Below are positions 11,344 through 23,211 of a stretch of DNA of 64,000 nucleotides, one piece after another. The stretch is from Pseudoneurospora amorphoporcata (Eukaryota; Ascomycota; Sordariomycetes; Sordariales; Sordariaceae). A program made the position numbers and the translations under genes. The notes below the pieces were generated by a model, which saw nothing but the letters and a program-made list of their open reading frames with translations, ran no database searches and was not told the DNA's origin. Each line of letters begins with the position of its first letter. Position 1 is the stretch's first letter. Location: positions 62,001-126,000 of the forward strand of contig MU859135.1 in the NCBI GenBank assembly GCA_033297205.1, read 5' to 3'.

Positions 11344-14300
11344 TTACAAAGCAAGAACCAAAGCAGCCATCAAAGCAGGGACACCGAAAGCAACAACGTT
11401 GCGTCCGGCACCCGCAGTGACGGGAACCTCCGAGGGCTCAGAGCCAGTGACGGGCTCAGTCTGAGCGGGAGGCGCAGGCATGCTGTAGGTGGAGGGAGCG
11501 CTGGAAGGAGCAGCCGAGACGCCGGTGCCAGCGGGGGCAGTGCCGCTGGGGACGGCAGGGGCGTTGATGACGGGGGGAACACCAGCCGAGGGGACCTCGG
11601 AGGGGAAAGCCCCGACGGAGGACTGGGCGGGAACGCCGGCGCCAGGGGCACCAGGGGCACCGGGAGCAGAGGACTGGGCAGGGACGCCGGCACCGGGGGC
11701 ACCGGGAGCGGAAGTAGTGGGCTTGGCGACGGTGACGGTGGTGAAGTGCACGGAGGTGACGGAGGTGGTGGAGGTGGTGTCGACCTCAGGAGCACCGGGG
11801 GCACCGGGGGCACTGGGGCCACCAGCGGAAGGAACGGCGGGGGCCGAGGTGGCAGGAGGGAAGGCCTCGGTAATGGGGCAGACAGTAACACCGATAGGGA
11901 CAACAATAGTAGTGACTTGGCCGATCTTGCCGGGGCAGTTGGTCACGGTGGGGGCGCAGCTAGTGATGGTGGAGGTGGTGGTGGTGTAGATGGTCGAGGT
12001 GGTGAAGCCAGCGGGGATCGACTCGATGGGGATCGAGGAGGTAATAATACCGGTAGGAGCGTTGGCGGAGGTCTCAATAGCGGTAATAGGGCAGACGGTG
12101 GTGGCGATGGGGACGACAATAGTAGTAACCTGGCCGATCTTGCCGGGGCAGTCGGTCACCTCAGGAGCGCAGCTGGTGATGGTGGAGACGGTAGTGGTGT
12201 AGATGGTCGAGGTGGTCCACTCCTCAGCGGGGGCAGAAGTGACACCGGCGCCAGGGGCAGAGGAGATAGGGCTGCCATCGGTAGGGTCAGCAGTGACATC
12301 GGAGATGATGCTGGAGACGATACCGGAGGGAACAACGCCGGAGGGAACGACACCGCTGGGGATAACACCAGAAGGAACAACACCGCTGGGAACAACACCG
12401 CTAGGGATGATGCTCTCGCTGACAATGCCAGAGGGAATAACACCAGAGGGAACGATACCGCTGGGAACAACACCGCTGGGGATGATGCTCTCGCTGACAA
12501 TGCCAGAGGGAATAACACCGGAGGGAACGATACCGCTGGGAACAACACCGCTGGGGATGATGCTCTCGCTGACAATGCCAGAGGGAATAACACCGGAGGG
12601 AACAACACCGCTAGGGATAATACTCTCGCTAATAATACCAGAAGGAACAACACCGCTGGGGATAATGCTCTCGCTGATAATGCCAGAGGGAACAATACCG
12701 CTGGGGATGATGCCAGAGGGAATAACACCGGAGGGAACGATACCGCTGGGAACAACACCGCTGGGAATGATGCTCTCGCTAACAATGTCGGAGGGAACAG
12801 CAGACTCAGTAGCAGAGGCAACAGGGTCCTCAGTAGCAGAGACAACAGCGGACTCAGTAGCGGAACCAACGGGAGCGTCGGTGGTAGTATCATCCTCGCA
12901 AGTATCGTCCTCAGTAGTGGTACTGCTGATGATCTCGGAGCTGCCGCTGCCGCTAGGAATAACGACGGGGGCAGAGGTGATGATGGAAGGATCAACGGTG
13001 GTGGAAGGGCCATCGGAAGGACCCTCGGTGGAGGAGGGGACCTCGGAGGTGGTGGTCTCATCCTCGCAGACATCGTCGGTGGTGGTGGGGACCTCGGTGC
13101 TGAAGCTGATGCTGATCAGGCTGGACTCGGTGATGGAAGCAGACTCGGTGACGGAGGCAGACTCGATAGCGGAAGCAGTCTCGGAAGAGGTGGTAGTCTC
13201 ACCGTCGCAGCTGTCCTCATCAGTGGAGGTGGGGACCTCGGAGCTGACAGCAGCGCTGCTGGAGATCACAACCGGGGCCGAAGTGATGGTAGAGGAAGCA
13301 GACTCGCTGACGATGACGGAGGCAGACTCGGAAACGGTAGCAGAAGACGTCACAGTCTCGGTCTCGGAAGCGGAGGAGGTGACGGTCTCAGTCTCAGAAG
13401 CAGGAGCAGAGATGGTAGACTCGACCGACGAGCTGGAGCTGGAGCTGGTGGTAGTGGTGGCAGGGGCGCTGGTGCTGGTAAGAGTAACAATACCCTGCTT
13501 GATGCACAACACCTGACCAGGGAAAACGTTGCAGGCTGTATCCAGAGTAGGGTTATACCTGAGGAGATCAGAAACAGAGATGCCATTGTTCTGGGCAATC
13601 AGGTAGCAGAACTCGCCAGGAGCGACGGTGTGGTAAGCGGTGCAACCGATGGCAGTGGGAGCCGGGGCAGCAGTGGTAGTAGGGGAGGCCTTGGCGCCGT
13701 GGACGGCGGTGTTGATGGCATCGACGAAGGTCTTGTCGCCGGTAACCTTCTGGCCGTAGTAGGCATCCCAGATCATGGCACCACCGAAAGAGGCGCGGGT
13801 CTTGTAGGTTTCGATGAGAGAGGCAGCCTGGGCGGGCTCGATGTAGCCAGAGCCAGCGGCTTCAGAAGAGCCAGGAAGACCAATGAAGAGCTTGGCGTTC
13901 TTGCTCTGGCCACCGGCAATGGCCCTCTCCCAGTCGAGATAGTTGAAGCCAACCGGAGAGGCAGCCGCGCAGCCAGGGTTGTTGTAGAACTGGATGAAGA
14001 GGGCATCGAACTGGGCGCTAGCAATGATGTTCTTCATCTTGAAGTTGGCACCATCAAGAGGGCATTCGGGAGCGGCGGTGAGGAGGTACTTGCTGGCGTT
14101 GCCGCTTTCCGTGTAGTAGTCGCGAAGCTTCCTAGCCAAGGCGGCATAGGCACTTTGCCCGTCTGCAGTGAGTTAGCCCGTGTTCACTTTCTTTTTTGAC
14201 TTTCAACTATTCCAGATGACATACCTTTACTGAACTTGACCTCGATATCCAAGTCGAAACCATCAACCGAGACGTGGTTACCAGCGTAGTCGAAGGGACG

Positions 14301-14771
14301 GGGTCCCGTGTACGTGGAATCGTAGGGGCCAAAGGACTTCCACAAGAAAGTGGCAAACTCCTGGCCCTTGATGTCGCTAGACACAGCATAGTTCGATCCC
14401 TTGACCGCAGCACCACCGATGGAAAGCAGAACCTTCTTTCCCTTCTCCTGGCAGTACTGAATATCCGCCGCCATGACGGTACACTTGCTGAGCAGAGGAG
14501 ACGCCACGCTGGTCTCGGAGTTGGTGTAGTAGATGGCATCGCAGTGAGCGCCGAAGTTGGTACCGGGGTAGTTCAGGCCGGACTTGTCCTGCTCAGGAGA
14601 GTTGTTGACGAAGCCGATAGTGACATAATCGAAGTTGTCCTGGTCGCAGTGGTCCCTGAGTCTAGTGGCTCCCTTCTGTCCCCAGTAAACGTTGACCTTG
14701 GGCTCCGAAACGGCGGTGGTAGCCTGGGCGGTAGCAGCCAAGACGGCCGCTGCCACAATACTTTTGTGCAT
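11344..14771 (-). CDS. GPI-anchored class III (GH18) chitinase with LysM domain
   Basis: Two exons, 14771-14225 and 14162-11344, joined across a 62-base GTATGT...CAG intron, give 1121 residues. A signal peptide covers about residues 1-20. The GH18 barrel follows, with SIGG at 117-120 and DGFDLDIE at 170-177, where E177 is the expected acid/base. A LysM chitin-binding domain lies at about 356-403 (YHTVAPGEFC to PGQVLCI). A very long Ser/Thr/Pro/Val stalk follows, with a PSG(I/V)(I/V) tandem tract and two copies of a TTSTIYTT...SCAP...CPGKIGQVTTIVVP module. The C-terminus is a small-residue site plus a hydrophobic tail (VVAFGVPALMAALVLAL), as in GPI proteins. The enzyme should cleave chitin while held at the membrane or wall, with a role in wall remodelling. 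The stalk makes it much longer than the roughly 300-residue catalytic unit. Confidence 0.95.
12320..12790 (-). repeat. In-frame tandem repeat tract in the chitinase stalk
   Basis: Read on the minus strand, five-codon units of the form V/I-P-S-G-V/I are repeated dozens of times and periodically interrupted by a SESI unit, giving a higher-order period of about 15-25 codons. Neighbouring higher-order units are nearly identical in DNA (for example around 12410-12490, 12480-12560 and 12540-12600), so copy number is likely to vary by slippage or unequal exchange. The tract lengthens the surface stalk without changing frame. Confidence 0.9.
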
Positions 14772-17690
14772 GATGATATTAAGTGATTAGCTTTTGTGTT
14801 TTGAAAAAGAATGACTATACCCGTGAAGAGGGCTAGGTGAGTGGTAATGGCCGGGGGCCTAAAGAGTGTATGTGGTGATATGATCTCAAAGAGAGGACGC
14901 AAACACAAGGCTTGCACGGCTGAAAGCACGCCGTTTGGTGATGGATTGAACAGGACCAAAAGGGACGTAGGGAGGGAAAGGGAAAAAAAAAAGAGAAGAA
15001 GATGCAAGAGCCGGATGGGTGTACCTTTCATAGTATTTCCGATCTTGCACGGGGGGTGAGGGCTAGTGTCCCGAGTGTCCGCGAAGAGTCTAGCTCGCTG
15101 GTTTCTGGACTTTGTGACGAGATGAGCGAGGCCCCGGTCCGGCCAAGCGCCCAAGCTGGGTCAGCGTTCCGGTAAGCGAGCTTGGCCGGGCGACAGCTTG
15201 TGTGCAGTTTGACTGTCATGATGCAGGTGGAAATTAACCACGACCATATTTGTTCAAAGTGGGATTCAGAGCCGCCTTTCCCAATGGATCACTCCTCGCC
15301 AATGCATCATCTGGCATGATTTTCTGGGGTCTGGGGACAGAACCGTGCATGTCTCCAGTCAGTGCTCTCAGAGAACCGGGGGGGTTCCAGCTCGAAGATG
15401 ACTACGGGGATCAAGAGCTGTGATGCGGTACTGTGAGGGAACTCGGTGCATAATAAAATCGACATTCGCTGAACTGCTTGCCTATACCTGGGACATGATA
15501 CCGATTTCCTGTGGACAGTCAGGCCAGCTCGTGAGGGCAGCTGAGGCACAATGGCTTGAATGAAGACCGAGCATGTACAGCTTGCCTGGTGTGATTCCTC
15601 CTCCTCTCCTCCTCCTCGTTCTCTCCTGTGTCTGCCTCGTCTCTCGCTGCAATCTCTTGGACCCTGGTGGGTGTGCTGCCTGGGCTTCTAGCGCTGTGCT
15701 CAGAAATTTGCTAAGCGGATGACAGATTTTTAATAGCTCCATGGAAGAGTCTGAACAACCCTGGCGGCCTTCCCTTTCCAATCAAAAGGTTGCATTCGAT
15801 GGTAGGCTCAAGGTAGGATACCCCTGCCAAGACTGCAGTTGGTGATTTTGGGTGCCATCGAACCCCAGTCCGCGTCCTGCTCTAGCCTTCTCGGGATTCA
15901 GGAACAGGTTGCTTCCCGGCCCGCCATTGGTCCAAACACGTGCCTCTCAACGCTCCTAGACTTCTTCATCACCTTCCGCGGGCTTGATAGTCTGATGCTG
16001 GCGCCGGCGTCGTTAAATTCATGCTTACCGCACATTGTGTGTTTGTGGGAACGAAGGTTTGCTGGGCTGGCTGACTGGCTGGCTGGCACCTGGTCGTTAG
16101 GACCGGTCTGCCCCAAACTGTGCTCGCCGAGATGGCGTCTTGTTGTTTGCCCAATGTCAACCACGGAAAAGGAAATTGTACCTGAGAAAGCCAATTCCCC
16201 ACTATCGGGTCCCCTATTTTCATCAGTGGATACCCCTTTACCATCCCGTCCGCTGTACACTACGCTACACAGTAAAACAGCGACAATGCTCGGCATCAAA
16301 CTTCCGGCGATAAGAGGCGGTCGTCGATGTCGTACGCTAGGTAAATCACAAAAGATGTCGTGCGTGGGCCTGCTTCGATTCCATCATATATGTTCTCCAG
16401 ATTTCTGCGAGGCGTCTCCTCTCCATAGTAACGGTCGCGGGATTGTGCCCTACGCATGTTGTGCGGCCCAGTCGCACGTGTGAATCCGGACTTTCGTTTG
16501 ATGCAATGATTTGACAGCCGAAAATCGTGGAAAGGATCATCGTTTGATCGGCTTCGGCAGCGGTTTTTGATTTCCCAGTGGCCCAGCTGTGCCCAGCCGG
16601 CCAGCTCCCCAAAATGGCAACGCTTGCGGACAATCCGTTACGTGCGGCTACTCTTGTCCAGACCGCTGATCAGTGGGCCGGTGGATCACCGATGCCCCTT
16701 CCCCGGATCGGTCCCAGTTTGCCGGAATCACCACCGGACGTGTTATACGTCGAGTGGACCCCAACCGCTTGGGCTGGCGTCTCTGTTCAGAATATCTCTG
16801 TCACTTATAGATCTCCGGTACCCAAGTGTCCGTTCGCGTCTTGGTCCTGGATTTGCGCACCAGATGTCGTCGCCTGGAGTTGGTCCCTCGGCTCGAAATT
16901 GTCGTCGCTGAGCAAGTGTTGCTGGTTGGCTGTGGTTTATCACATCGAGATGTCATAGGTATCGCAGTTCACCCAAAAGAAATCGACTTACTTTTCCGCG
17001 GAGTTTCCAGCTCTCCACGCCTGACTCCCAGCTATCCGTGCCCGAACCCTGGCTAGCCTTGCTCGAGTGCATCTCTCAAGTACCTAAGAGAAGAAGAAGA
17101 TACTCAAACCTCCTCCGACCATGACAGAGAAGACAATCACACCAACTTTCCATGACGGCGCAACCGATCCTATCGGGTACCCTCCCAAGTATTGTCTGCC
17201 ATGGATTTCCGAATCCCCAGCCATCGTGTCGACGAGATGCAATGTTGTTATGGCAGAAGAGGAGTGGCTATGATATCGACAGGACAACGACAATAGAGCC
17301 TGGGACTTGATGCTTGGTTTGATGATGATGTTGGACAAGTAACGACTGTTGTAGCCAAAAAGATGGATGGAGGAATGATGTGTTGAGCTCGATTACCAAA
17401 AGTCCAAAGATTGTTGTCTGGTGCAACCTGGAAGGGAAGACGGGAGAGCTGAAGGATTAAACAAGTCCAAGACGGACACGTGGCGGCCATCACGGGAATG
17501 AGGGACGCTTTCCTAAGACAAGCAGAGGTGGAAGGAATGGAAGGAGCATTCGAATATGAGGATGTCTTCCTTCCAGTTCTTACGCAGGCGGGAGTGCTTG
17601 CGCCGGTTGCTGCAGAACCTTCGTAGGTCAAACTTGGAAGGAGCAGATGGATGGCTTCCGATGTGACCTCTTTCCCTCTCCAGTTTTGTT
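14772..17690. other. Intergenic, chitinase upstream region
   Basis: This holds the promoter side of the chitinase gene and further non-coding DNA. A 214-codon plus-strand frame (15839-16483) lacks any motif and has no coding-type codon bias. Pyrimidine-rich strings (15600-15650) and GGCTGGCT runs (16060-16090) are present. I see no supported gene. Confidence 0.6.
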
Positions 17691-18900
17691 AGGTAGGTAC
17701 GTAACTGAAGCAATTCCATGTTTCACTCCTCCAGTGAGATGATGTTGGCAGTCTACAGTCTCCATGCATTTCACGATCACTTCCATCTTCACCCTCATGC
17801 CGTTGATGATATCCTCTGAAACAACTGCCGGCGGGACCGTTTCCAGTCCGCAAAGTTCCACAAGAAAAAGGTTCAGTCTCCTCAGGAGCCGACAGCTTGC
17901 TGTAGGCAGCCATGGCCATCAACATGCCGTCTCTGCAATACCGCCCAGGTGTACCGTACCGAAGGGCTTGGTGGTTCTATAGCGAGCCCAGAAACTCTCC
18001 CACCCTGCCCTTTGCTTATCCCTGGTCCGAATTAGGGCGAGCATAAACCGAAAATACAGAAAACTTGCATTTGGGCGGTTTCCGTTTCGAAACTCGAGTT
18101 CCTTTCCATCAATCAGCTTGTCTTTGATATCGGATGATACGATATCAATCTTCCACCTTGTGATGGGTGATTCGGACGGCCTCGTCGAACCATCTCTTAT
18201 CGTAGTAGCCCATTAGCAACCAGTCCGTTGGAGCGTCAACTTCGTGCGCCATCTCGCCAAAAAGGTGCTCCGGAATGGCTCCATCATCACGACACTACGG
18301 CACAATACGCGCCACCCCGCCATGGTCCCTCGGGTATCCGCCACTGATGTGACTCCCGAGTGATGAATCCCTCATCGTGCGATTTCATCCAATATCCTCC
18401 TTTATAGTAGTCTGCGGCCTGGCTAAGCCATAAATTGGCATGCTTCCTCTTCCTGTCCGGCCCTTCATGATCCTGGACCATGGCATAGATACACTGAAGG
18501 GGGCTCCATGGTCGTCGTTCCCGGGAAGCTTTGAAATCAAGCTGTTCAGCATTTGTAGCAGACGAGAGTGCTCTTCTAAATGAAGGCTGGCAGGCGCAAC
18601 CCGTAGCTGGGCGTCCTTTATCAACTGTAGGTACTCATCGTGGTCTATCAGATCGCAAACATCGCTGTCCGAATTGGTAATTCTCATATCTGCGTGGGCA
18701 ATGTGCATATTGAATCTGGAAATCCTCCCCGCCCGTTGGATGTTCTTCAAAAGCTTCTGGGGAGCATGCGAGCCATTTGTTGACTCTCCAGTGGTTTCTT
18801 CCAATAAGCGTGAGAGTCTTTTTTGCATCATCCGCCGTCGTTGACAGTCCAGTCATACTCGTCCACTGGGGACCCTTCGCCGGGATTCACGGTGAGAGGT
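17690..18900 (-). pseudogene. Multi-frameshift gene remnant, family not recognised
   Basis: Reading down the minus strand, protein-like sequence continues for about 400 residues but hops between all three frames. Ordered segments include PVDEYDWTVND near 18860, then RLSRLLEETTGES through KLPGNDDHG (about 18830-18500), then QDHEGPDRKRKHANLWLSQA (about 18475), then TDWLLMGYYDKRWFDEAVRI followed by a TGA (about 18230-18150), then NRPNASFLYFRFMLALIR through FGTVHLGGIAET (about 18090-17940), then MLMAMAAYSKLSAPEE (about 17925), then EDIINGMRVKMEVIVKCMET (about 17815-17760). The joins fall at single-base shifts without plausible introns. This is best explained as a decayed gene; a fast-evolving multi-exon gene is the alternative. 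No domain was identified. Confidence 0.6.
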
Positions 18901-21900
18901 TTCGCGGTAGGGGTCCGGCAAATATAAGCTGTTGGGCGCGTAGTGACTGGGAAACGGGCAGAGAGAAATCCTATTCAAGGATCCGTGAAGAAGCGGAATC
19001 TCCACAAGAGTCAGCAACAAGGACGAAGTTGTAGAATGGTCTTGGGAGAGAACAGACCAAAGCGTTGTGCAGTCTTTAGAGATGGAAAGTTGGAGCGGAG
19101 TGTATGTTGCGAAGGTCAGAGACAAAATTCCAACAAAAGCACTGGGAATGAGGAAACTCGTGGGAAGAGATTCTTTCCCCATGGGTTGAAATCTTTATAG
19201 CAAGAGCTCTGCTCACAGACCGAGAAAATAGAGGGGATGAGATGGCGTATTCCTGCAATGCAAGATTTTGTCCTCGACAAACTTCCGGAAGACGCAATGC
19301 ATGAGATGCGTTGATGCAATGAAAAGTACTGCATCCTCCGAACAGCCTCCGAGGCATCGTAACTTGTATGTTTTTGTCACATCACGAGCTTGTCATGGAC
19401 ATTAGATATAGAGGTATCCATATAGCGAATGACTGGAGATTCTTGTCGTACTCGAGACAGTTGTAACCGGCAAGCACAACTTGCCAGTAGGTAGCAGGAT
19501 CTACCTGCTCATGTACAGCTGCCTATGCATCATTAGTAAAATCCGAACATCATGGCAAGTGCGGCTTACGTCTGGTATGGTGTTGTACGCAGGCTTGAGA
19601 TTCAAACGAAAGGTGCAAAACGCAATGAGGCTTGCAACACAGAGGTACCTACCTAAAGCAGGTGATTGAAACTAGCGGAGGGCAAGAGCGCGAGACGTAG
19701 TTACCGCATTGTTTCGGGGACGTTTACTAGAGTTAGGTCCGGCCGGAAAGAGTCGGACAAATGGTGACTGCTGTCAATCCCAAACATCCTGTTTCCTTTT
19801 TCTCCATTGTCTCCTTCCACAAAATTTAGACGCGGGTAGAAGCAGTCGACCTGAGACAAGTGATCTTCACGATAGGCGCGGTACCACGTATGACGACACT
19901 CGAATCCAACATTCTTTCGTCCCTCAAATGCCATGGTCGTCATGTTTCAATGTTTCATCGTCGGGAACGCACTTTGGTGTTGAAACGCCAAAGTGGGGAG
20001 TGATAAACGGGCGAATCCCTGAGAGTAACGCGAGGACGGGAGGTGAATGGTTCGTTTGCGGCTTTCTCGATACGATTGAGAGAATAACACCTTCCATATA
20101 CGCGTCAACGGAAGATCTGATGAAGATCCCGGGTTTTGAAGACATTCCAGGCTTTTTGATACTGGATTGTCGCATAGTCTTCTGAAGTTTGGTGGGTAGT
20201 GGCTCAGGTGGCTCAGAGGGCCAGAAGGGATGATGATGGCGTGTTACCTCACCCTGCAGTGCCTTAACATGTTTTGCCGCAAAGCTCACCAGACTTTGTT
20301 TGGTACGCATGCAACCATGGTATGCGCCCAGGGGAGAAGGTTCTGGATCTTGTCTTGGAGGCTGCACCAGGACTTGGAAGGGAGATCGGTTTGGTTGGTT
20401 GTGGCGAGATTATCTCCAAGATCGAGACGACAGGTTGGATTCAATAGCTCGCTCCTCGCTTGTCTCGGGCTGTTGTGCCAGACCGTCAGCGGACCACCAG
20501 CGCAGTCATGGCGAAAGTGTTTTCCGGTCGCTAGTTGCAATCTGGGGAACGTTGATGGTTAGGTTTGTTTCATGGGAGAGGAGACGAGATGATGGATGCC
20601 GAGGCAGAGGATGGTTGTTGAGAGTGTCGGAGCGCATTTCATTCCTGGAGATTGCAGAAAACCTCTCGCCAATTTTCAGGGTTTGGGCTTGGCAACGTTG
20701 CAGTGGTTCCATTCTTCTCAGGTTCCCAATAATCTTGGCGATGGAGCCCCTCAAATTCCCCCGGTGTCACCTGCCCTGCGAGTGAGTGCCTGTGCTCACT
20801 GAGTTAAAATGGATGCCATCCTCCGCGGACTATGCTGCATGCACTCGACAATTTCCAGTCGTAATAGTCTGCCAGAAAGGCAAGTGATGGCGATGATGGT
20901 GGGATAACTAAAGCAAAAGATGGTGTCGAGATGATGGTTGTGCAGGTTTTGATATCGAAGAGAAGTTATGCATGCCATTCTCTGGGTAGCGCATCCCGTT
21001 CGTCGCATGGTTCCCGTCAACGCCGATGCATAAAAACGCACAGAGCACAGGCACAGCACCTATCCGCAATCAATCCCACTTCATTCAGTGGTTCATCTCG
21101 CCTTTCCAAACACGGTGGCGCCCCGTAAAAAAAGACCAGAACACATGGACCAGCTTGTTTGATTCAAACTCGAAGCCTTCGAGGGTGAAGACCGTCACCG
21201 CGACTTTCTTCAAAGTTCGTTGTTAGACGCCGTCAGTCGGAGGGTTTTATTTATAAAATCTTGCAGACTCAGGGCTCAGGCACGGGTCCACAAAGACAAA
21301 GGGACCATGAACAAAATGGGTAAATGTCCACGCCTGTGCCGGCCCGCCGGAGACCGCTATGCCAATGGGTTGGTTCCATCTCGAATCGGGGTCAGCGGGT
21401 GTGCGCCAAATTAAGGCCTGTCCCGGCACGCCCAGGCCGCAATACGAGACCGCGGGGCCAGTTGGCAGTCCTTGCCGGTCGTCGCCAGCCTGTCGGCATT
21501 TTGTCGGACGGGCCGTCAACCATGTCTGACAGTGCCTGTCATCCCATCTTCGGGCGCCTGGTGTTTGCATTTTGCAGGGTGCCTGGGCCAGTGGATATCG
21601 AGCCCACAGTGCCCTACCGCGTGGTCCCCGCCGTGTCCACTTCACACTACCCGACCCTCCGTTCCTTTCGAGGGTTTCGCAGCGAGGAAAGGTGTGTTGT
21701 CCCCGTCGTCCACTCCCGTCGTCTCTTTGCCGGTCTCCGTGACCTGAATGCTTCACTCATTGCAAATGCAGAGATCACGCTCTTTTTTCGCTCGTTCATC
21801 ATTCTATAGAGTCGCCGTCCCACCCACCCTTCCACCATTTCTAGTCTCTCGTTTCCCATTTTCCACCCGTTTTCCCATTTCCCCCTTCCCCTCGCTCCCC

Positions 21901-22317
21901 AGGGCATTGTCATCATTACACTTTGATATTATCTTTCCAACTGGAAGACAAAAAAATTGAAGGGAACCTAACCCATACAATCGTTTCACCAACCGCGGGC
22001 ATTTCCCTCGTTCGATTTCGCCCGTTCTTCATCTTAAACCCCATCCACACTTCCCTTTCCATTCTCGACACCCGACGACACTGAGAGCAACCGCGTTCGT
22101 TTAGTTGACTCGTCGACATCCGCCGCGCCCAAGCTACCTTAATTAGCCTGCGCTAAAACCAAGCCGATCGTCACCAAGCGCACACTCGGGCCTCACCGAG
22201 CCAGACTCTTACAGAGGTCAAGCCGGTGCATTAACCTACATAACCATTCCCCTTGAGGGCTCAACCATACCACCAACCACCAACACCACATCAACACTTC
22301 ACATCAGTGTCATCGTA
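18901..22317. other. Intergenic, with a possible second coding remnant
   Basis: No intact gene is supported. Minus-strand frames at 19924-20367 and 19701-19943 overlap in different frames and read partly protein-like (for example SGIRPFITPHFGVSTPK, then FECRHTWYRAYREDH and SFRPDLTL), which could be another decayed gene, but the evidence is weak. The last 600 bases are pyrimidine-rich and form the promoter and leader of the Mid2-like gene at 22318. Confidence 0.4.
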
Positions 22318-23211
22318 ATGCAGCTCAGGCGCCTACTTTTCATCGGCCTTTCGGCCCTAAGCGTCGCCGAGGCCTCCTACATCCATATCGGCGTCAATGT
22401 CCCTCACCACAAGAACCTCGGTGCTCTGGCGCGGAGGGCAGACGAGGATAGCTCCTCAGCCGACGTCAACATCGAACCCACCATCAAGCTACCGACCCCA
22501 GAGACAACGTCATCAAAGGCTGCTCCTGTGACGACAACAAGCGTCGACCCTCCAGCCGAGACCAGCACCACGTCCAAGGCTGTCTCGCCGCCGCCGGTTG
22601 TCGTTACCACCACATCATCACCTGCCCCGGTAACGACAACCACGAAACCCAGCAACAACGACCAGCCTCCAGTAACAACGGCGAACCCCAACGGTGACAT
22701 TGTATCTTCTACCAAGGGACCATTACCAACGCCTTCGTCTTCGGCTAGCGGAAGCGATGGATCATCCAACAACGACAATCAAGACACCAAGTCCAGCACT
22801 TCTGTCAAGCCCATCATCAAGACCATCACTCAAGTCATTACCACCACCAACGAGCAGGGTGTTGCGACGACCATGACGAGCGAAGCCCTCACCACCTCGA
22901 CTCCGCCTCCCGGCTTTGCTTCCGAGAAGAACAGCGACAAGTCCGGCGGCGGCATGTCGACACAGACCCGCAACATCGTTATTGGCGTCGTCGTCGGTGT
23001 CGGCGGTGCTATCGTCCTGGCCGGCTTGGGTATCGTCGCCTGGAGGATCTGGGGCCGCAAGAGACAGTCCGATGAGGCCGACAACCTGATGGAGTACAAC
23101 GATGCTGGCAAGCCCGAGGTTGGAGGATCGATGGCCGGACGCACGCCCTTCCAGAGCACGCTGGAGAGCTATCATGCGCCGACGCATGTGAACCAGGCGT
23201 CAAACTTCTAA
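22318..23211 (+). CDS. Mid2-like single-pass membrane protein, probable wall-stress sensor type
   Basis: An intronless 297-codon gene. A signal peptide covers about residues 1-20. An extracellular Ser/Thr/Pro-rich domain, likely O-mannosylated, runs to about residue 215. One transmembrane helix lies at about 218-242 (NIVIGVVVGVGGAIVLAGLG), followed by an immediate basic stop (RIWGRKR). The cytoplasmic tail is about 50 residues and ends TPFQSTLESYHAP...NQASNF. This layout and tail type recur in fungal Mid2-like proteins. Mid2 and Wsc proteins sense wall stretch and signal to Rho1 and the Pkc1 pathway; that role is inferred here. There is no WSC cysteine domain, so it is not a Wsc protein. The start is the first ATG, after a long pyrimidine-rich leader. 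Confidence 0.85.
   Translation: MQLRRLLFIGLSALSVAEASYIHIGVNVPHHKNLGALARRADEDSSSADVNIEPTIKLPTPETTSSKAAPVTTTSVDPPAETSTTSKAVSPPPVVVTTTSSPAPVTTTTKPSNNDQPPVTTANPNGDIVSSTKGPLPTPSSSASGSDGSSNNDNQDTKSSTSVKPIIKTITQVITTTNEQGVATTMTSEALTTSTPPPGFASEKNSDKSGGGMSTQTRNIVIGVVVGVGGAIVLAGLGIVAWRIWGRKRQSDEADNLMEYNDAGKPEVGGSMAGRTPFQSTLESYHAPTHVNQASNF

Noticed and set aside
11323..14199. A 958-codon open frame on the plus strand across the chitinase gene
   Set aside because: It is the antisense shadow of repetitive, codon-biased chitinase sequence: Gly/Asp/Asn-rich, with no domain, and the opposite strand has a full GH18-LysM-GPI layout.
15839..16483. A 214-codon plus-strand frame
   Set aside because: No motif, mixed codon use and irregular Cys/Trp content; most likely chance.
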